DNA of 64,000 nt from Cerrena zonata (GCA_038087015.1 JASBNA010000002.1:1054001-1118000); one strand, 5' to 3'; positions 12,251 to 23,072 are shown, counted from the first letter of the stretch. Notes: generated from the sequence alone by a model not told the origin. Numbers and translations: made by a program.

Positions 12251-12874
12251 CATAACACATTTTTTGACGATTGAATGTATTAGATGGTGTGTTTCTTTCA
12301 TCTTTTGTACGGCAATCTACGGTGACACTCAAGATTTTCTCGACTTCTCTCTTCTCTCACTTCCTTCCGGGTTACGGTCGTCTCTTGTGTTTCGTTCCTA
12401 TTCCTTCAATGATTACGATTATCCCCCTCAACCTCATTTTCTATATCCGTTCCCACCCACACATCATATCTGCATCTCTCACCTCCCACTTTTACCATTT
12501 TTTCTCTCCATCTTTTCACATCCCTGTCCCGTGTATGTATTTCGTACTAAGTAGTAAGTAAGTAGTGGATGGACTGTTTATTATTCCTGTCGTTTTTTGA
12601 GTAGTTGCTGGACGGATTGCTCCCACCCCTTCGTCCATCGTCATCATATAGTTTCCTCGCAATGAATATTTCCCACTCGTGTATCAAATCGTGCTTTCTC
12701 GACTTCCCCCTGTCGTTATTTACATTTCTCGGTGCTTTGCTTTCGTTTCTAAGTATTTGCATATATATAGTCCGGATCTTGTTCATTTGCTTGCTTATGG
12801 TCTAATTGTGTGGTACTGTGAGTTGGCAAAAGGTAATTGTACAATTTCATTTCATTTTCTAGCTAAAGGGAATC
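12251..12874. other. Convergent 3' intergenic region
   Basis: Lies between the 3' ends of the Ssh4-like gene and CDC123. It is T- and C-rich on the plus strand, with short TAGTAAGTAAGTAG repeats near 12548 and a TATATATA tract near 12760. No coding or RNA gene is recognisable. Confidence 0.5.
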
Positions 12875-14246
12875 TCAAGTATCTTCCTCACTCTCATCGT
12901 CACTTCCACCCGTCGTAGACCTCCTGACCTCACTCTGCCAACTCCTCGCAAACTCTTCCAAACTGACACCACTGCTCATCGACAACGCCTCAATGGGAAC
13001 CATATTATGCTGATGAGTTGGTGCATTTCTCGTAGCGGCCGGATGACTCCTTGAATCGATTACTAGGAAGGTGGCCCGGGAGTTGGGTGTGAAATCTTGT
13101 GCGAGGGAGAAGAGTTCTTCGTAGGTGAAGAGGAGAGGGTCTGTGCGGGGTGCGTAGGGGTTGAAGTCGAGGATGTGACCGCTGGTTAGGGAACGAGTTA
13201 GGAGGAAGTCGAATACATCTGCATGGGGTGTAATGAGTCAAGTTGTGTATTTACTTGTTTCCAGAAAAAGAGATGTCTGGAATATAGAGAAGAAAGCTAC
13301 TTACAATTACCATCAGATTCAGGCCACCTGCCTTTGATGTTGTGTTCCCAGAAGTTGGTCACTGCATCTAATACTCTATCTTTGGTGCCCGGTTCGTTCC
13401 AGAATTCATAATAATTTGGATCCCGTTGTGAGATGGCTACCGTATTTCATCTCAACATCAACCGGAAACTTATATAAAAACCGAAGGCAGACTAACCAAT
13501 TAGCTGTTCCCGACGAACGAAACACCGAAGTTCTCGACTGTGATCGACAGGGTACCATTTCCTCAACACCAATTCGAGTTCGTAGGGTGGTAGCTGAGGT
13601 TCCGAGGAGTTATCTTCTTGTTCCACACCGTCAAAGACGGAAGCAAGGTCCGTATCATGCGAGATGAAATCAGATGATTTAAGTAGGGTGTAGACATCTG
13701 CTGGAGAGGTGCATTTAAGGGGAGATGATGCGGGGAGCATCCATGCTGCATCCTACAATTGACGTTCGTACGTAAGAACAAACAATAGAAGTATAAGCTT
13801 TTTGAAGAGCTCACTCTTGGCGAAGAGAAATTGAGTTTCGGGAAGACTGCTCCGTACTTCGAGACAGCTTCCCGTATCTGCGCATCCAACTCGGGGAATG
13901 CATATTTCTTCCTCCCTATTTCATCTTCATCTTCGTCCTCATCTTCCTGATCAGACAAGGAACTCTCAACAGGTCTAGCACAACTCAAGGGTCAGCACTC
14001 CATATTCCAAGTTAAATTGAATATTTGAGAGAGACTAACGACTACTAACAAGTCTTCAGCGCCCTCTGGAATAAACACGCCTTCTGAATCTAGGTATTCA
14101 CGAAATTCCTCGCTTAGCGGTCGGATAATGGTAGATTTGATACTGTGGGATGAGAAGTGGGGGTACCATGAGGAGAATTGGAATGCGAGGATGTGGTGGG
14201 GTGTGAGATGTGGGAATTGTTCTAAGGGAGTTATCAAGGTCGGCAT
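12875..14246 (-). CDS. CDC123: Cdc123, eIF2 assembly chaperone (D123 family)
   Basis: ATP-grasp-like protein that promotes assembly of the eIF2 trimer and so controls translation initiation. ATG at 14246. Exon 1 carries FSSWYPHFSSHSIKSTII and LSEEFREYLDSEGVFIPEG. Later exons carry GAVFPKLNFSSP followed by DAAWM, CTSPADVYTLLKSS, LVLRKWYPVD, ELRCFVRR, LIGISQRD, VFDFLL, ILDFNPYAPRTDPLLFTYEEL and an acidic tail ending at the TGA at 12875. This order and these signatures (KLNWSSP-like, RxFVR, DFNP) define the D123 family. About six exons are needed. A long acidic Asp/Glu run sits between the first two conserved blocks. Confidence 0.94.
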
Positions 14247-15642
14247 CGGGTTTGGTTAATCTATGGTATAGAATGACAAATGACGGATGTCAGTGAATAG
14301 TTCTTGACGTTCAACTTGAAAGCTGCTAAGGTCAAGTTTCCCGACGATCATTTCGAGTCAACGATCGGTGTCGAGAGACGACAAAAGTGGAAGGTGTTCA
14401 AGATCATCACTGCTTCAGATTTTATGACGTCATTTTTATTGGCTATCTTTTAATGCTTCATAAGAATGCAAATATTATGGTCCTTTGTTAGAAGAGACTG
14501 GATTAGCCCCACCTTACCCACATAGAATTAAAGAGCCGAGAGTGTTGCATTCTCCCGACAGCGTCACGGTATGGGATACTGCATGGTATTCCTCTACGAC
14601 AAAATATAATATATGCTCATTTAGTGTATAAAGTTTGAGGCCAATGAGCAGCATACACACAGAATAGTGACTTTCTAAATCGTTCTTCATGATATATGGA
14701 AACACTAGTCACTAGAGCAACCATGATATATTCAAAGTTTGAGACATACAGAGTCGTATATACTTTCTGGTTGACGTCACTGCGAATCTACGTCACTACA
14801 CGAGATCTGTACAAGACCAAATAAAAGCTCACAATGAGATACCCAAACAAAGACGAAATACAAATTTTCTATCAGGGAAAACTTGGATAGGTCGAGTGGC
14901 ATGAACGCTCATCGTATTCTCCGGTATAGTTTTGAAATTCCTTCTACTTGAAATACTATAACATACACTGAATTCAAGCCGTAGCTACGTGCAGGTCAAT
15001 AGCATAAGATGGCATATCATCTTACAGCTGAGAGCAATAAATGACGTACACTAATATTACCACCTGCCCGTCACTTGGCAGGTTGCGCGTTCCTGCCACT
15101 CGGATAATCCCATGTTCCTGTATCATGATCCACTTACAAAATCTACTAGTCCGTAATGTCCGTTCCTATTATGTACGTCACACGTCTTTCAAGTAAATCC
15201 TCTATACGTGGTATCTTCATCATAACAATGCATATGGTCCACTGTCTCAATCACCGAACATGATCGTAGTCGCTCTCTGATAACCTTTGACAAATTGTGG
15301 CGACTCGGGGAATGCTGACATAGCCGAGGATGCTCACACGGACTTCCACAGGGCCAGGAAAAGACCTAAACCCGGTGAACGGCCGATTTTACCAGTCATT
15401 CCTACACATTTCACGTCGAGTCACCCCAAGTAACAGCTAATATTCGCACTTCAACTTGTTCTTCGGCCAAAATCGAAGCTAGGTTGCTCTGACCGGGAGT
15501 GTTTCGACTTCTAGTATTGACAATTCGGTTCGTGTACTCTACATCCGTCTATTCTGCTTGCCATGCAATGATTCGTGCCGTCTGACCATGACTTTTATAG
15601 ATTGTCTAATTTCAAATAACGACCTTGTCTGTGTTCTTCACA
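14247..15642. other. Intergenic region, no gene recognised
   Basis: About 1.4 kb of AT-rich sequence with no open frame above 65 codons and no similarity to a known RNA that I can see. It includes the CDC123 promoter at its left end and the promoter of the first SDR gene at its right end. Confidence 0.5.
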
Positions 15643-16536
15643 ATGACGAGTTCCCCTAAAGTTGTGTTGGTAACTGGGTGCTCAAAGGGCGGGATAGGAT
15701 ATTCTCTGTATGTTCATCTTACCTAACACTTTCAAATGCGAATATGACTCCGAACCCCATGTAACAGATGCGAGGAATATGCCGCACAAGGATACATCGT
15801 CTACGCAACAGCAAGGAAACTGGAATCCATGAATACATTCACTTCTCAAAGTATCCACCCTCTCGAACTAGACGTATTGGACGACGAGAATACAAATCAA
15901 GTCGTCAAGACTATTATTGACAAGGAAGGAAAGGTTGACATTTTGGTCAACAACGCTGGAATAATGGCCGCAGGTGCCATGCTCGACCAAACAGTTGATT
16001 CCGCTCGACGTGCATTCGAAACCAATGTCTTCTCCGTCTTCCGTCTTTGCAAAGCCGTAGCGAAACATATGGCTTCTCGTCACAGCGGTACCATTGTCAA
16101 CATCGGTTCTGTCGTTGGCGAAGTCACTACCCCATGGAACGGGATGTACTCTGCAACAAAGGCGGCCGTCCATATGATCACTGATACCCTCTATATGGAA
16201 TGTCAACCTTTGGGGATCAACGTCGTCCTCGTCGCCCCCGGAGCAGTTCGAAGTAACATCGCCAATACCCAAAACGGGAAATTCACCCTGCCCGAAGATT
16301 CGTTGTACAAGAATTATGTGGAGCATATCATGAAGAGGATCGTGGCCAGCCAGGGGAGTAATAGTATGGATACGAGAGAGTTTGCGAAGATAGTTGTAAA
16401 CGAAACAACGCAGAGGAGCCCGAGGAGGTACGTTACTGCTGGTGGGAATTCGGGGGTATTTAAACTCTTCGGGTGGCTGCCGAAGACGATGGTGCTGTGG
16501 TTTTTGTGGAAGATGTATACTCGGACTAGCAAGTGA
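15643..16536 (+). CDS. Short-chain dehydrogenase, Ayr1 type, copy 1
   Basis: Classical SDR resembling Ayr1 (NADPH-dependent 1-acyl-dihydroxyacetone-phosphate reductase of lipid droplets and ER). Exon 1 is 15643-15707 and exon 2 is 15768-16536, giving 277 residues. Visible motifs: the cofactor loop VTGCSKGGIG, LDVLD (adenine ring), NNAGIMAAG, catalytic Ser in IGSV, the YSATKAA catalytic Tyr-Lys pair, and APGAVRSNIA after the active site. The C-terminus has the hydrophobic segment MVLWFLWKMY, suited to membrane association. Unlike its two downstream paralogues it has only the first intron. It is the first of three tandem genes on the same strand. Confidence 0.88.
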
Positions 16537-16978
16537 GCTCACAGAGGGAGGGTTGTTAAGTTAGGTGTGTATTTGTCCGGCTGTATAATTTGGTTCGTAA
16601 CTGACGGTCGTTTCGTAGATTTATACTGCACATTTGTGAGGACAGAACGAAGTATATCTATATCCCGATTAGAACGTATTGCGACTAAACTCGGACCATC
16701 CATATAAGCGATGACGTTGCAGAAACCGTAATCTCAGCATCTGTTTCCTCCGTTTTGGTATACAGGACAATTTTAGTAGCTCCAAATGCCCAAACTGTTA
16801 CCTTCAGTACCATTGGGATGTCAACGTCATCAGAGGGATGTACGATGACCACCCTGCATCTTACGCCGCAACGCAGACGTTATTATAAGTATCTCTACGT
16901 TGAGCATGCTGCTCTGAGCTTCCTCCTACACTCTAAACTGCTTCTTGACCCCTGCTATCACAGATCCCTCCTGAGAAT
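16537..16978. promoter_or_regulatory. Spacer and promoter between SDR copies 1 and 2
   Basis: A 442-nt gap in the tandem array that holds the 3' end of copy 1 and the promoter of copy 2. No further gene or strong motif is visible. Confidence 0.4.
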
Positions 16979-17977
16979 ATGGCTTCCAGCCCTAAGGTTG
17001 TACTTGTTACTGGTTGTTCGGAAGGTGGTATAGGGAACGCCTTGTGAGTACCAAGCTTTATGTTATTTTATCCTATTTCAATCGTACACATCAATATTTA
17101 GATGCCAAGCATATGCTGCTCAAGGATGTATCGTCTACGCTACCGCCAGACGTCCCGAATCTATGAACAACCTCGACCATCCAACGATACACAAGTTGAA
17201 ACTCGACGTTGTCGAAGATGATCAGGTCAGGGAGGTCGTCAAGACCATTGTAGATCGTGAAGGAAGGATTGATATCCTCGTCAATAATGCTGGTATGGCA
17301 GCACCCGGTGAGTAGTTTTTAGCCGCATTAAGTGCAGAAGGCTGGATGTACGTACGTGCTAAAATTATCTCAGGGCCTTTGCTTGACATGTCGATGGATT
17401 ACACTCGGCAGGCTTTCGAAGTTCATACGTTTGCCATTTTGGGACTTTGCAGGGCCGTTGCTCCTCATATGGCGAAACGCAAGAGTGGGACCATTGTCAC
17501 GATCGGATCTATTACCGGGCTTTTGTAGGTCATAATATATTTGATATTTCACCGTCGTCTAACCGTGCATTTAGTCCATTACCGTTCCATGGCACGTACT
17601 CCGCAGCCAAAGCGGCTACACACTCCATCATGGATTCCTTGTGGATGGAATGCCAACCACTCGGGATCAACGCCACCCTCGTCACAGCCGGTTTTGTCAA
17701 GACTAATATTATTGCTAATGCTCGACCCCACTTTCATCTTCCAGAAAATACACTCTATTCCAGCTACGTTACTAAAATATACGAGTCACTTGAGGTAGGT
17801 AGGGGCTCTGGGTCTAGTGTGACTGGTGCAGATGTATTTGCGGAGAAGGTGGCGAAAGAGACAATGAAGAGAAACCCGCCGAGGAATATCTATATCGGCG
17901 GACAGTCGGTTTTGTTCAGGTTTTTTATGTGGTTGCCGAGGGTGCTAGTATTGATGTTCCTTTGGAAGAAAGCTTGA
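16979..17977 (+). CDS. Short-chain dehydrogenase, Ayr1 type, copy 2
   Basis: Paralogue of the preceding gene. Four exons, 16979-17043, 17102-17307, 17374-17524 and 17575-17977, give 274 residues. The motifs are VTGCSEGGIG, ATARRPESM, LDVVED, NNAGMAAP, AVAPHMAKR, IGSI, YSAAKAA (catalytic Tyr and Lys) and LVTAGFVKTN, with a hydrophobic C-terminus. It keeps the first intron of copy 1 at the same phase and place and adds two more, after NNAGMAAPG and after the catalytic Ser strand. Expected to be an NADP(H)-dependent reductase of lipid or ketone substrates; the substrate is inference. Confidence 0.88.
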
Positions 17978-18479
17978 TGAAGTAGAATGTTGAGGTACGC
18001 CATGATATTTCTCGTGTATTTTGATTGACCTTACCCAAACAAAACAGCGTTACTCTTTGCTGTACAGTAATGAATTCAAATCAAAGTTGCACTTTCTCCA
18101 TACATACAAGCGACTGAAAACAAACCCTTTTCGGTCCCAAACGGTAAGAAATGGACATGTTTCTATTTGTTTTACACGGAGAAACTGATAATCCTTCCAT
18201 ACCTCCAGGATTCCGTACACGAATGTAGACATCGTGGTCATCTCGATCCCATGACATTCATCTAGGCAATACGTATCTCCTTTCTCCGGATAGAAGGCAC
18301 TCTTCCACATATGCTTGGAAATGCCAAACGGGGTTAACTACCACGAAGTGGAAGCGTCAACGTCACAAACGTACTAGAAGCCCGCGCCAAGTATATGACA
18401 TCCAATATCCCACACACGGTATGTGTACATTTCCAACGCATTCAAAAGGCTGTTCTCTTCACAGACATTCGTTGAGGAT
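17978..18479. promoter_or_regulatory. Spacer and promoter between SDR copies 2 and 3
   Basis: About 500 nt without a supported gene. It carries the 3' end of copy 2 and the promoter of copy 3. A minus-strand frame of 86 codons here has no recognisable content. Confidence 0.4.
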
Positions 18480-19533
18480 ATGGCTTCGTCTCCCAAGGTT
18501 GTATTGATCACTGGATGCTCAGAGGGTGGGATTGGGCACGCACTGTCAGTAAGATACATGATATGACTGCCCATTTTATTTATTCAATTACATCTATTTC
18601 GCTTGTCTTGACAGGTGTGAAGCGTACGTGGCACGCGGATGTGTCGTTTATGCTACCGCACGTCGCCCAAAAAGCATGTCCAACTTCAACCACCCGAACA
18701 TATATACATACGAGCTGGATATCCTTGATGATGTTCAAGTCAATAAAGTTATCAAGGCTATCATTGATAAAGAGGGCAAGATTGATATCCTTGTCAATAA
18801 CGCTGGCTCAGGTGCACCAGGCAAGAGTTTTCTTCTTCTCTTTTAACTTGGAAGCCAAAATAAACGGTGCTCACTATGTTTAGGGGCTATTCTCGATATG
18901 ACGGTTGATCAGGCAAGAAGGGCATTTGAGACCAATACATTTTCTGTCTTGAGACTGTCCAGAGCTGTTGCCCCTCATATGGCGAAACGGAATAGCGGAA
19001 CCATCGTCACTATTGGATCTATTGCCGCTCTTTTGTAAGTTTGCATGACATAAATACTAAGAGCCCATCCTATATATACTCACTCAAAAATTATTACTCA
19101 TAAAACAAAATGATCTCTATCTAGCCCGGCACCATGGGGTGGTATATATTCTGCCACGAAAGCTGCGACACATATCATTATGGATACCCTATGGATGGAG
19201 TGCAAACCCCTCGGAATCAACATTACTCTTGTTGCGCCGGGACTCGTCAAATCCAATATCGCAGAAAACGCTCTCGCACTTCTCAACACACCAGAAGATA
19301 CGCTCTACCCTACATATATTCCCGGGATCAGTAAACTATTGAAAGCAGGTCAGACTGCGAGCAATGTCATGCCCACAAAGGTATTCGCGGAGAAGGTGGC
19401 AAAAGAGACGTTGAAGGAGAATCCACCGAGGTATATGACTCTCGGCGGGGCTTCGTTTGTATTCAAGGTATTGTCGTGGTTCCCCAGAATTGTGGTCTTA
19501 GACATGATTTGGAGCAAGTTGTCGAAACTCTAA
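18480..19533 (+). CDS. Short-chain dehydrogenase, Ayr1 type, copy 3
   Basis: Third tandem paralogue. Four exons, 18480-18544, 18615-18820, 18884-19034 and 19125-19533, give 276 residues. Exons 1, 2 and 3 have exactly the same lengths as in copy 2 (65, 206 and 151 nt). Motifs: ITGCSEGGIG, LDILDD, NNAGSGAP, AVAPHMAKR, IGSI, YSATKAA and APGLVKSNIA. The second intron appears to use a GC donor (GGCAAGAG at 18820-18827) where copy 2 uses GTGAGT. The stop codon is only about 50 nt before the left target-site copy of the copia insertion, so the 3' UTR may run into the element. Confidence 0.88.
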
Positions 19534-19587
19534 ACTGTGGGCACAGAACTTGAAAGCTATATGTGATGCGTCTAATTGGTTCCGTTG

Positions 19588-20089
19588 TGTTGTAATACAC
19601 CGTCCGAAGCATCCGGACGCATGCACCATCCGGTATTGTAGTGCATCCGCACACGATCCACATCCGGACACAATGTGCGTCCGGGCATGACCCGCATCCG
19701 GATGTGGTGCATCCGCCCGCACTGAGGATCCGGCTGCAGCCAGCGCTGACCTCATCCGGACCTGATCATTCCGGATTAGGAAGGTGCTCAGGTTTGCTTC
19801 CGTTTTATCCTCTTATACCTTCTGCCTTTTCATTCGGACTCTCTTAATCCTTTCCTCATATCTTCTCGTCCCATTTTCTCTGGTTTGCTTTATTCCCATT
19901 CGCTCCCATTTTCCCATCTGTCTTCCGACATGTTTCTTACGCTTTCCGCGTCGTCCTATTTGCTACTTGTTTCGGCCGTAAAATCCATCTGGATTTAGTA
20001 TAAAAAGCTATGTATTTCGTCTAGTCTACTTATCGATTTTATCGTCTTTGTTGCCTCTAACTACCCTACCTATTGCGTGCACAACAACA
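19588..20089 (+). repeat. Copia 5' LTR
   Basis: 502 bp, TGTTG...CAACA. The first 200 nt are GC-rich and hold six exact ATCCGG motifs. A TATA box (TATAAAAAG) lies at 19999-20007, so transcription should begin shortly after it, with R and U5 downstream. Confidence 0.93.
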
Positions 20090-20101
20090 GGTTATGGGCC
20101 C
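20090..20101 (+). other. Copia primer binding site, initiator-tRNA anticodon-stem type
   Basis: The twelve bases directly after the 5' LTR, GGTTATGGGCCC, are the reverse complement of the anticodon stem-loop GGGCCCATAACC of eukaryotic initiator tRNA-Met. This points to priming from an internal (half) tRNA, as known for Drosophila copia, instead of the tRNA 3' end. Confidence 0.7.
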
Positions 20102-20394
20102 CGCCTCTCGTTTATAAAAGTTCCCTTACTAACTCCTCTGTAGTCGACTTAAAACTTTCTACACTCGCGCGCCGCTGCCTATAGCATCTTGATACTCTAC
20201 CGTCTCTACGCTCGCTATAGCAGACGTCTTTACTTCATTGTGATCACCCTCTCGATCTTTCGTCTCCCTCTTGACGATAGTATCTCTTCATCGTTTGGCC
20301 AAACGTTCTCATCATTATACTTCCTCATCGTCCTTTCGGTCTATCCCTCGACGAACTCCTTCTCTACGGTCTAGTCCTTCATCACTATTCCAAC

Positions 20395-21765
20395 ATGACC
20401 GACACATCTTCATCCCCTTCCTATCGTATCGAACACCTAAAGTCTCCGGATAACTATCCGACTTGGAGTGTCCAGATCAAGGACATCCTTACCGAAGCTG
20501 GTCTCTTTGGTCATGCGGATGGGACTACTCTTTGTCCTATTCCCCTTGATGCGACTGCGGCTGCGGCTGACCTCACCGCAAATGTCGCTGCCATTACTGC
20601 TTGGAAGTCTAGGGATGCGAAAGCTCTCACTGCCATCCGGACTCGGATTTCTCAGTCCATGATGACTTATGTCATTGGTGCCGAGTTTGCTCATCAAGCA
20701 TGGTCTTCCTTGAAGACTGTCTTCGACATCCAAGGTCCAATCGCTATCATCCTGGAACGTCGCAAATTCTTCCGGTACGCGATCCCGGATGGTACTGAAG
20801 TCGAGGAACACATCCGTATCCTCCGTACTTGCAAGGAGAAGCTTACTTTGCTTCAGGATCCTATCTCCGAGAGGGACTTCAACTTAGTCCTCCTCACTGC
20901 TCTACCTGAGTCCTGGGATTCCTTCGTCTCTTCCATCGACCTCTCTACCATGTCCTCCAACAGTACCACCCTCATCGGACGCCTTCTTCAGGAAGATGCC
21001 CGACGTCGTTCACGATCCGGATCCGCTACTTCCTTTCCTGCAGTTCACGGAAGTCGTAACCATGGTCTGCAAGGTCCACCTGGTCCACCTGGTCCACCTC
21101 GTTTCCAAAACCAATCGCAAGGTTTTAACGGAAACCGTCCGCCTCAGCGACAGGGTTTCCAACCCTCCCGCGGAAACTTTCGTCCGAACCGCGGAAATGG
21201 TCGTCGTCCTCCTTCTTCACGTTTTCCATCTTCCAACGCTCGCCGGCCTCCTCCGGACCAAGGTCAACAGGTGTCTTATACCTTTATGGCAAACATCTAC
21301 ACTCCTGCGAGTGACCTTCCTCCTCACAGTGAAAAGAAGTGGATTGGAGACACAGGTACTCAAGCTCACATTGTGTCCGATCGCTCTCTCTTTCATGAGT
21401 ACACTCCTACTCCCGGACGTGTTATCTCTGGTGTAGGATCTGCCGCTGTCCTTGGTGTTGGTACCATCCTGCTTCACTTCCGCCGTGATGGACATCGCAC
21501 TGGTCTTTTCACCCTCACCGACGTCCTTCATGTTCCCTCCATCTCACACCACTTGATTTCGCTCGGATGCCTCACCAACGGTACTGGTCTCGCATACTAT
21601 GGTCATGATGATATCATCGAGATTATTGATGACCACCGCGACAAGATGATTACTCAAGGAGTCAAGAACAATAACTTGTACGAATTCGATGTCATACCTG
21701 TTATTCCAGTTCAGTCTTTTCTGTCCGTGTCAGCCAGACCTGGTACGACTGGCATGTATCTCTAG
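20395..21765 (+). CDS. Copia Gag and protease ORF
   Basis: 456 codons. Residues about 1-200 resemble the copia-type Gag (YRIEHLKSPDNYPTWSVQI, then a helical region). Residues 205-300 are a basic Gly/Pro/Arg/Asn-rich region with a GPPGPPGPP run; there is no CCHC knuckle, so RNA binding probably relies on this basic stretch. The aspartic protease follows with active site WIGDTGTQAH (about residues 320-329) and the flap-region sequence VGSAAVLGVGT. The frame closes at 21763-21765, just where the pre-integrase region continues one base out of phase. Structural proteins and protease would be made from this ORF. Confidence 0.88.
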   Translation: MTDTSSSPSYRIEHLKSPDNYPTWSVQIKDILTEAGLFGHADGTTLCPIPLDATAAAADLTANVAAITAWKSRDAKALTAIRTRISQSMMTYVIGAEFAHQAWSSLKTVFDIQGPIAIILERRKFFRYAIPDGTEVEEHIRILRTCKEKLTLLQDPISERDFNLVLLTALPESWDSFVSSIDLSTMSSNSTTLIGRLLQEDARRRSRSGSATSFPAVHGSRNHGLQGPPGPPGPPRFQNQSQGFNGNRPPQRQGFQPSRGNFRPNRGNGRRPPSSRFPSSNARRPPPDQGQQVSYTFMANIYTPASDLPPHSEKKWIGDTGTQAHIVSDRSLFHEYTPTPGRVISGVGSAAVLGVGTILLHFRRDGHRTGLFTLTDVLHVPSISHHLISLGCLTNGTGLAYYGHDDIIEIIDDHRDKMITQGVKNNNLYEFDVIPVIPVQSFLSVSARPGTTGMYL

Positions 21766-22311
21766 GGCACCTGAATAAGGGCCAACTCCAGGAACTCGTC
21801 CGGAAGGGAATGGTTACTGGACTCGAAGTCGACACCACTAGCCCTATCGATTTCGAATGCGAGTCGTGCATCATTGGAAAGCACCACAAAGCACCTTTCC
21901 CTTCCACTTCCATTTCCAAAACCCTTGACGTCGGCGACATTGTTGTCTGCGACATATGGGGACCCGCTACCACTCAGTCTATTCACCGACATCGCTACTA
22001 TATTTCCTTCATCGATCTCGGCTCTCGCTATTCTCGACTCTATTTTCTTCTCACTCGAAATCAAGCTTTCCCCTCACTCGAAAAATATCACAACTTCTTC
22101 GTCACTCAGAAGGGTCGCTCCTTCAAGGTCCTTCGTGTTGACAATGCAAAGGAACTCATCGAAGGTGACTTCAAACACTACCTCGATAAGCACGGCATCA
22201 TCCTTGAAACAACCGCGCCCTACTCTTCTTCGCAAAATGGTGTTGCGGAACGTCTCAACCGTACTCTGGTTGAACGTGGCCGCGCAATGCTTGCGGATGC
22301 AACTGTTCCGG
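21675..22311 (+). pseudogene. Copia integrase, 5' part, interrupted by gypsy insertion
   Basis: This frame is open from 21675 and becomes clearly coding near 21750 with WHVSLGHLNKGQL (pre-integrase zinc region), CESCIIGKHH, the catalytic-core segments CDIWGP and RVDNAKE, and SQNGVAERLNRTL with the catalytic Glu. It therefore carries the DDE core. At 22311 it meets the gypsy LTR and would stop within 40 codons of foreign sequence. Relative to gag-protease it is shifted by one base. The remainder of pol lies at 35573-37840, in the same phase once the insert and one copy of CCGG are discounted. Confidence 0.88.
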
Positions 22312-23051
22312 TGTCCTGCGCGAAACAAGTTTCACCCAGAATCATGAAGAAAACAGACAATTATGCATCATTTCTCACCTTTTACTTTCATTTTATATAT
22401 CTTACTTTGATACGTTTACTTACGATAGGAATCTTTTCTATGCTACAGAACTATAAATAAATAAATAACTAAGTAGAACCTACCGGAACCTTCTACCAAA
22501 GTGATAGAACTTTGCGGAACCTTCCGTTTCCTTCTCACTCTTTCTATTCGTTTCCATTTCTTTCTATCGTTTTCCAAGACATTCTTTTGACTGCTTAGTA
22601 ATAGACATTCTCACACTTTCCGCCACTTTCCGGAGACTTCCGAGGCTCCTGATTGGCTGCTCAAAAGTGGGCATTTTAGTATATATAGAGGTCCGAATCC
22701 TGCATGTACTTTAGCTACTTTGCTCCCCTTGAACAGTTCAAGTGGTATTCAAGACAAGTTTTCCCCACAAGTTATAAGTTTAGGACCTAAGTTGGTCCCT
22801 CTTCAAGTTATATTCAGTATTATTGGACTTTTGACAAGTTCATCATCAGAGCATAGCTGCTCATCGTCATCAGTACCCCTATCTCGTCGAAGACATTACA
22901 ATCGAACTCGAGTGTACTTCAAACCCCTCAAATCAAACGAACAACAGGGATAGTCGACGTAACGTCTCGTCCACAATTCTCTGTAGGAAGGACTGTTCTA
23001 TTCTAAGGTTTACATCCTAAACTTTTAGAGTATTCATCTTTTCCCACGACA
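22312..23051 (+). repeat. Gypsy 5' LTR
   Basis: 740 bp. It contains AATAAATAAATAA near 22455, an inverted CCAAT box (GATTGGCTG) near 22651, and a TATA box (GTATATATAGAGG) near 22679, followed by the likely R-U5 region. A 77-codon frame inside (22720-22953) recurs in the other LTR and is not considered a gene. Confidence 0.93.
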
Positions 23052-23055
23052 TCAT

Positions 23056-23072
23056 TGGAGCCCACCGCGAGG
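23056..23072 (+). other. Gypsy primer binding site (candidate)
   Basis: TGGAGCCCACCGCGAGG starts four bases after the LTR end, in the position and with the TGG start expected for pairing to a tRNA 3' CCA end. The matching tRNA could not be determined by eye. Confidence 0.55.

Noticed and set aside
15868..16542. 224-codon minus-strand frame over SDR copy 1
   Set aside because: Shadow of the conserved plus-strand SDR gene; it shows no domain of its own.
22720..22953. 77-codon open frame in the gypsy 5' LTR, repeated at 35241-35474
   Set aside because: It lies over the TATA box and leader region of the LTR, has no motif, and recurs only because the LTRs are duplicated.
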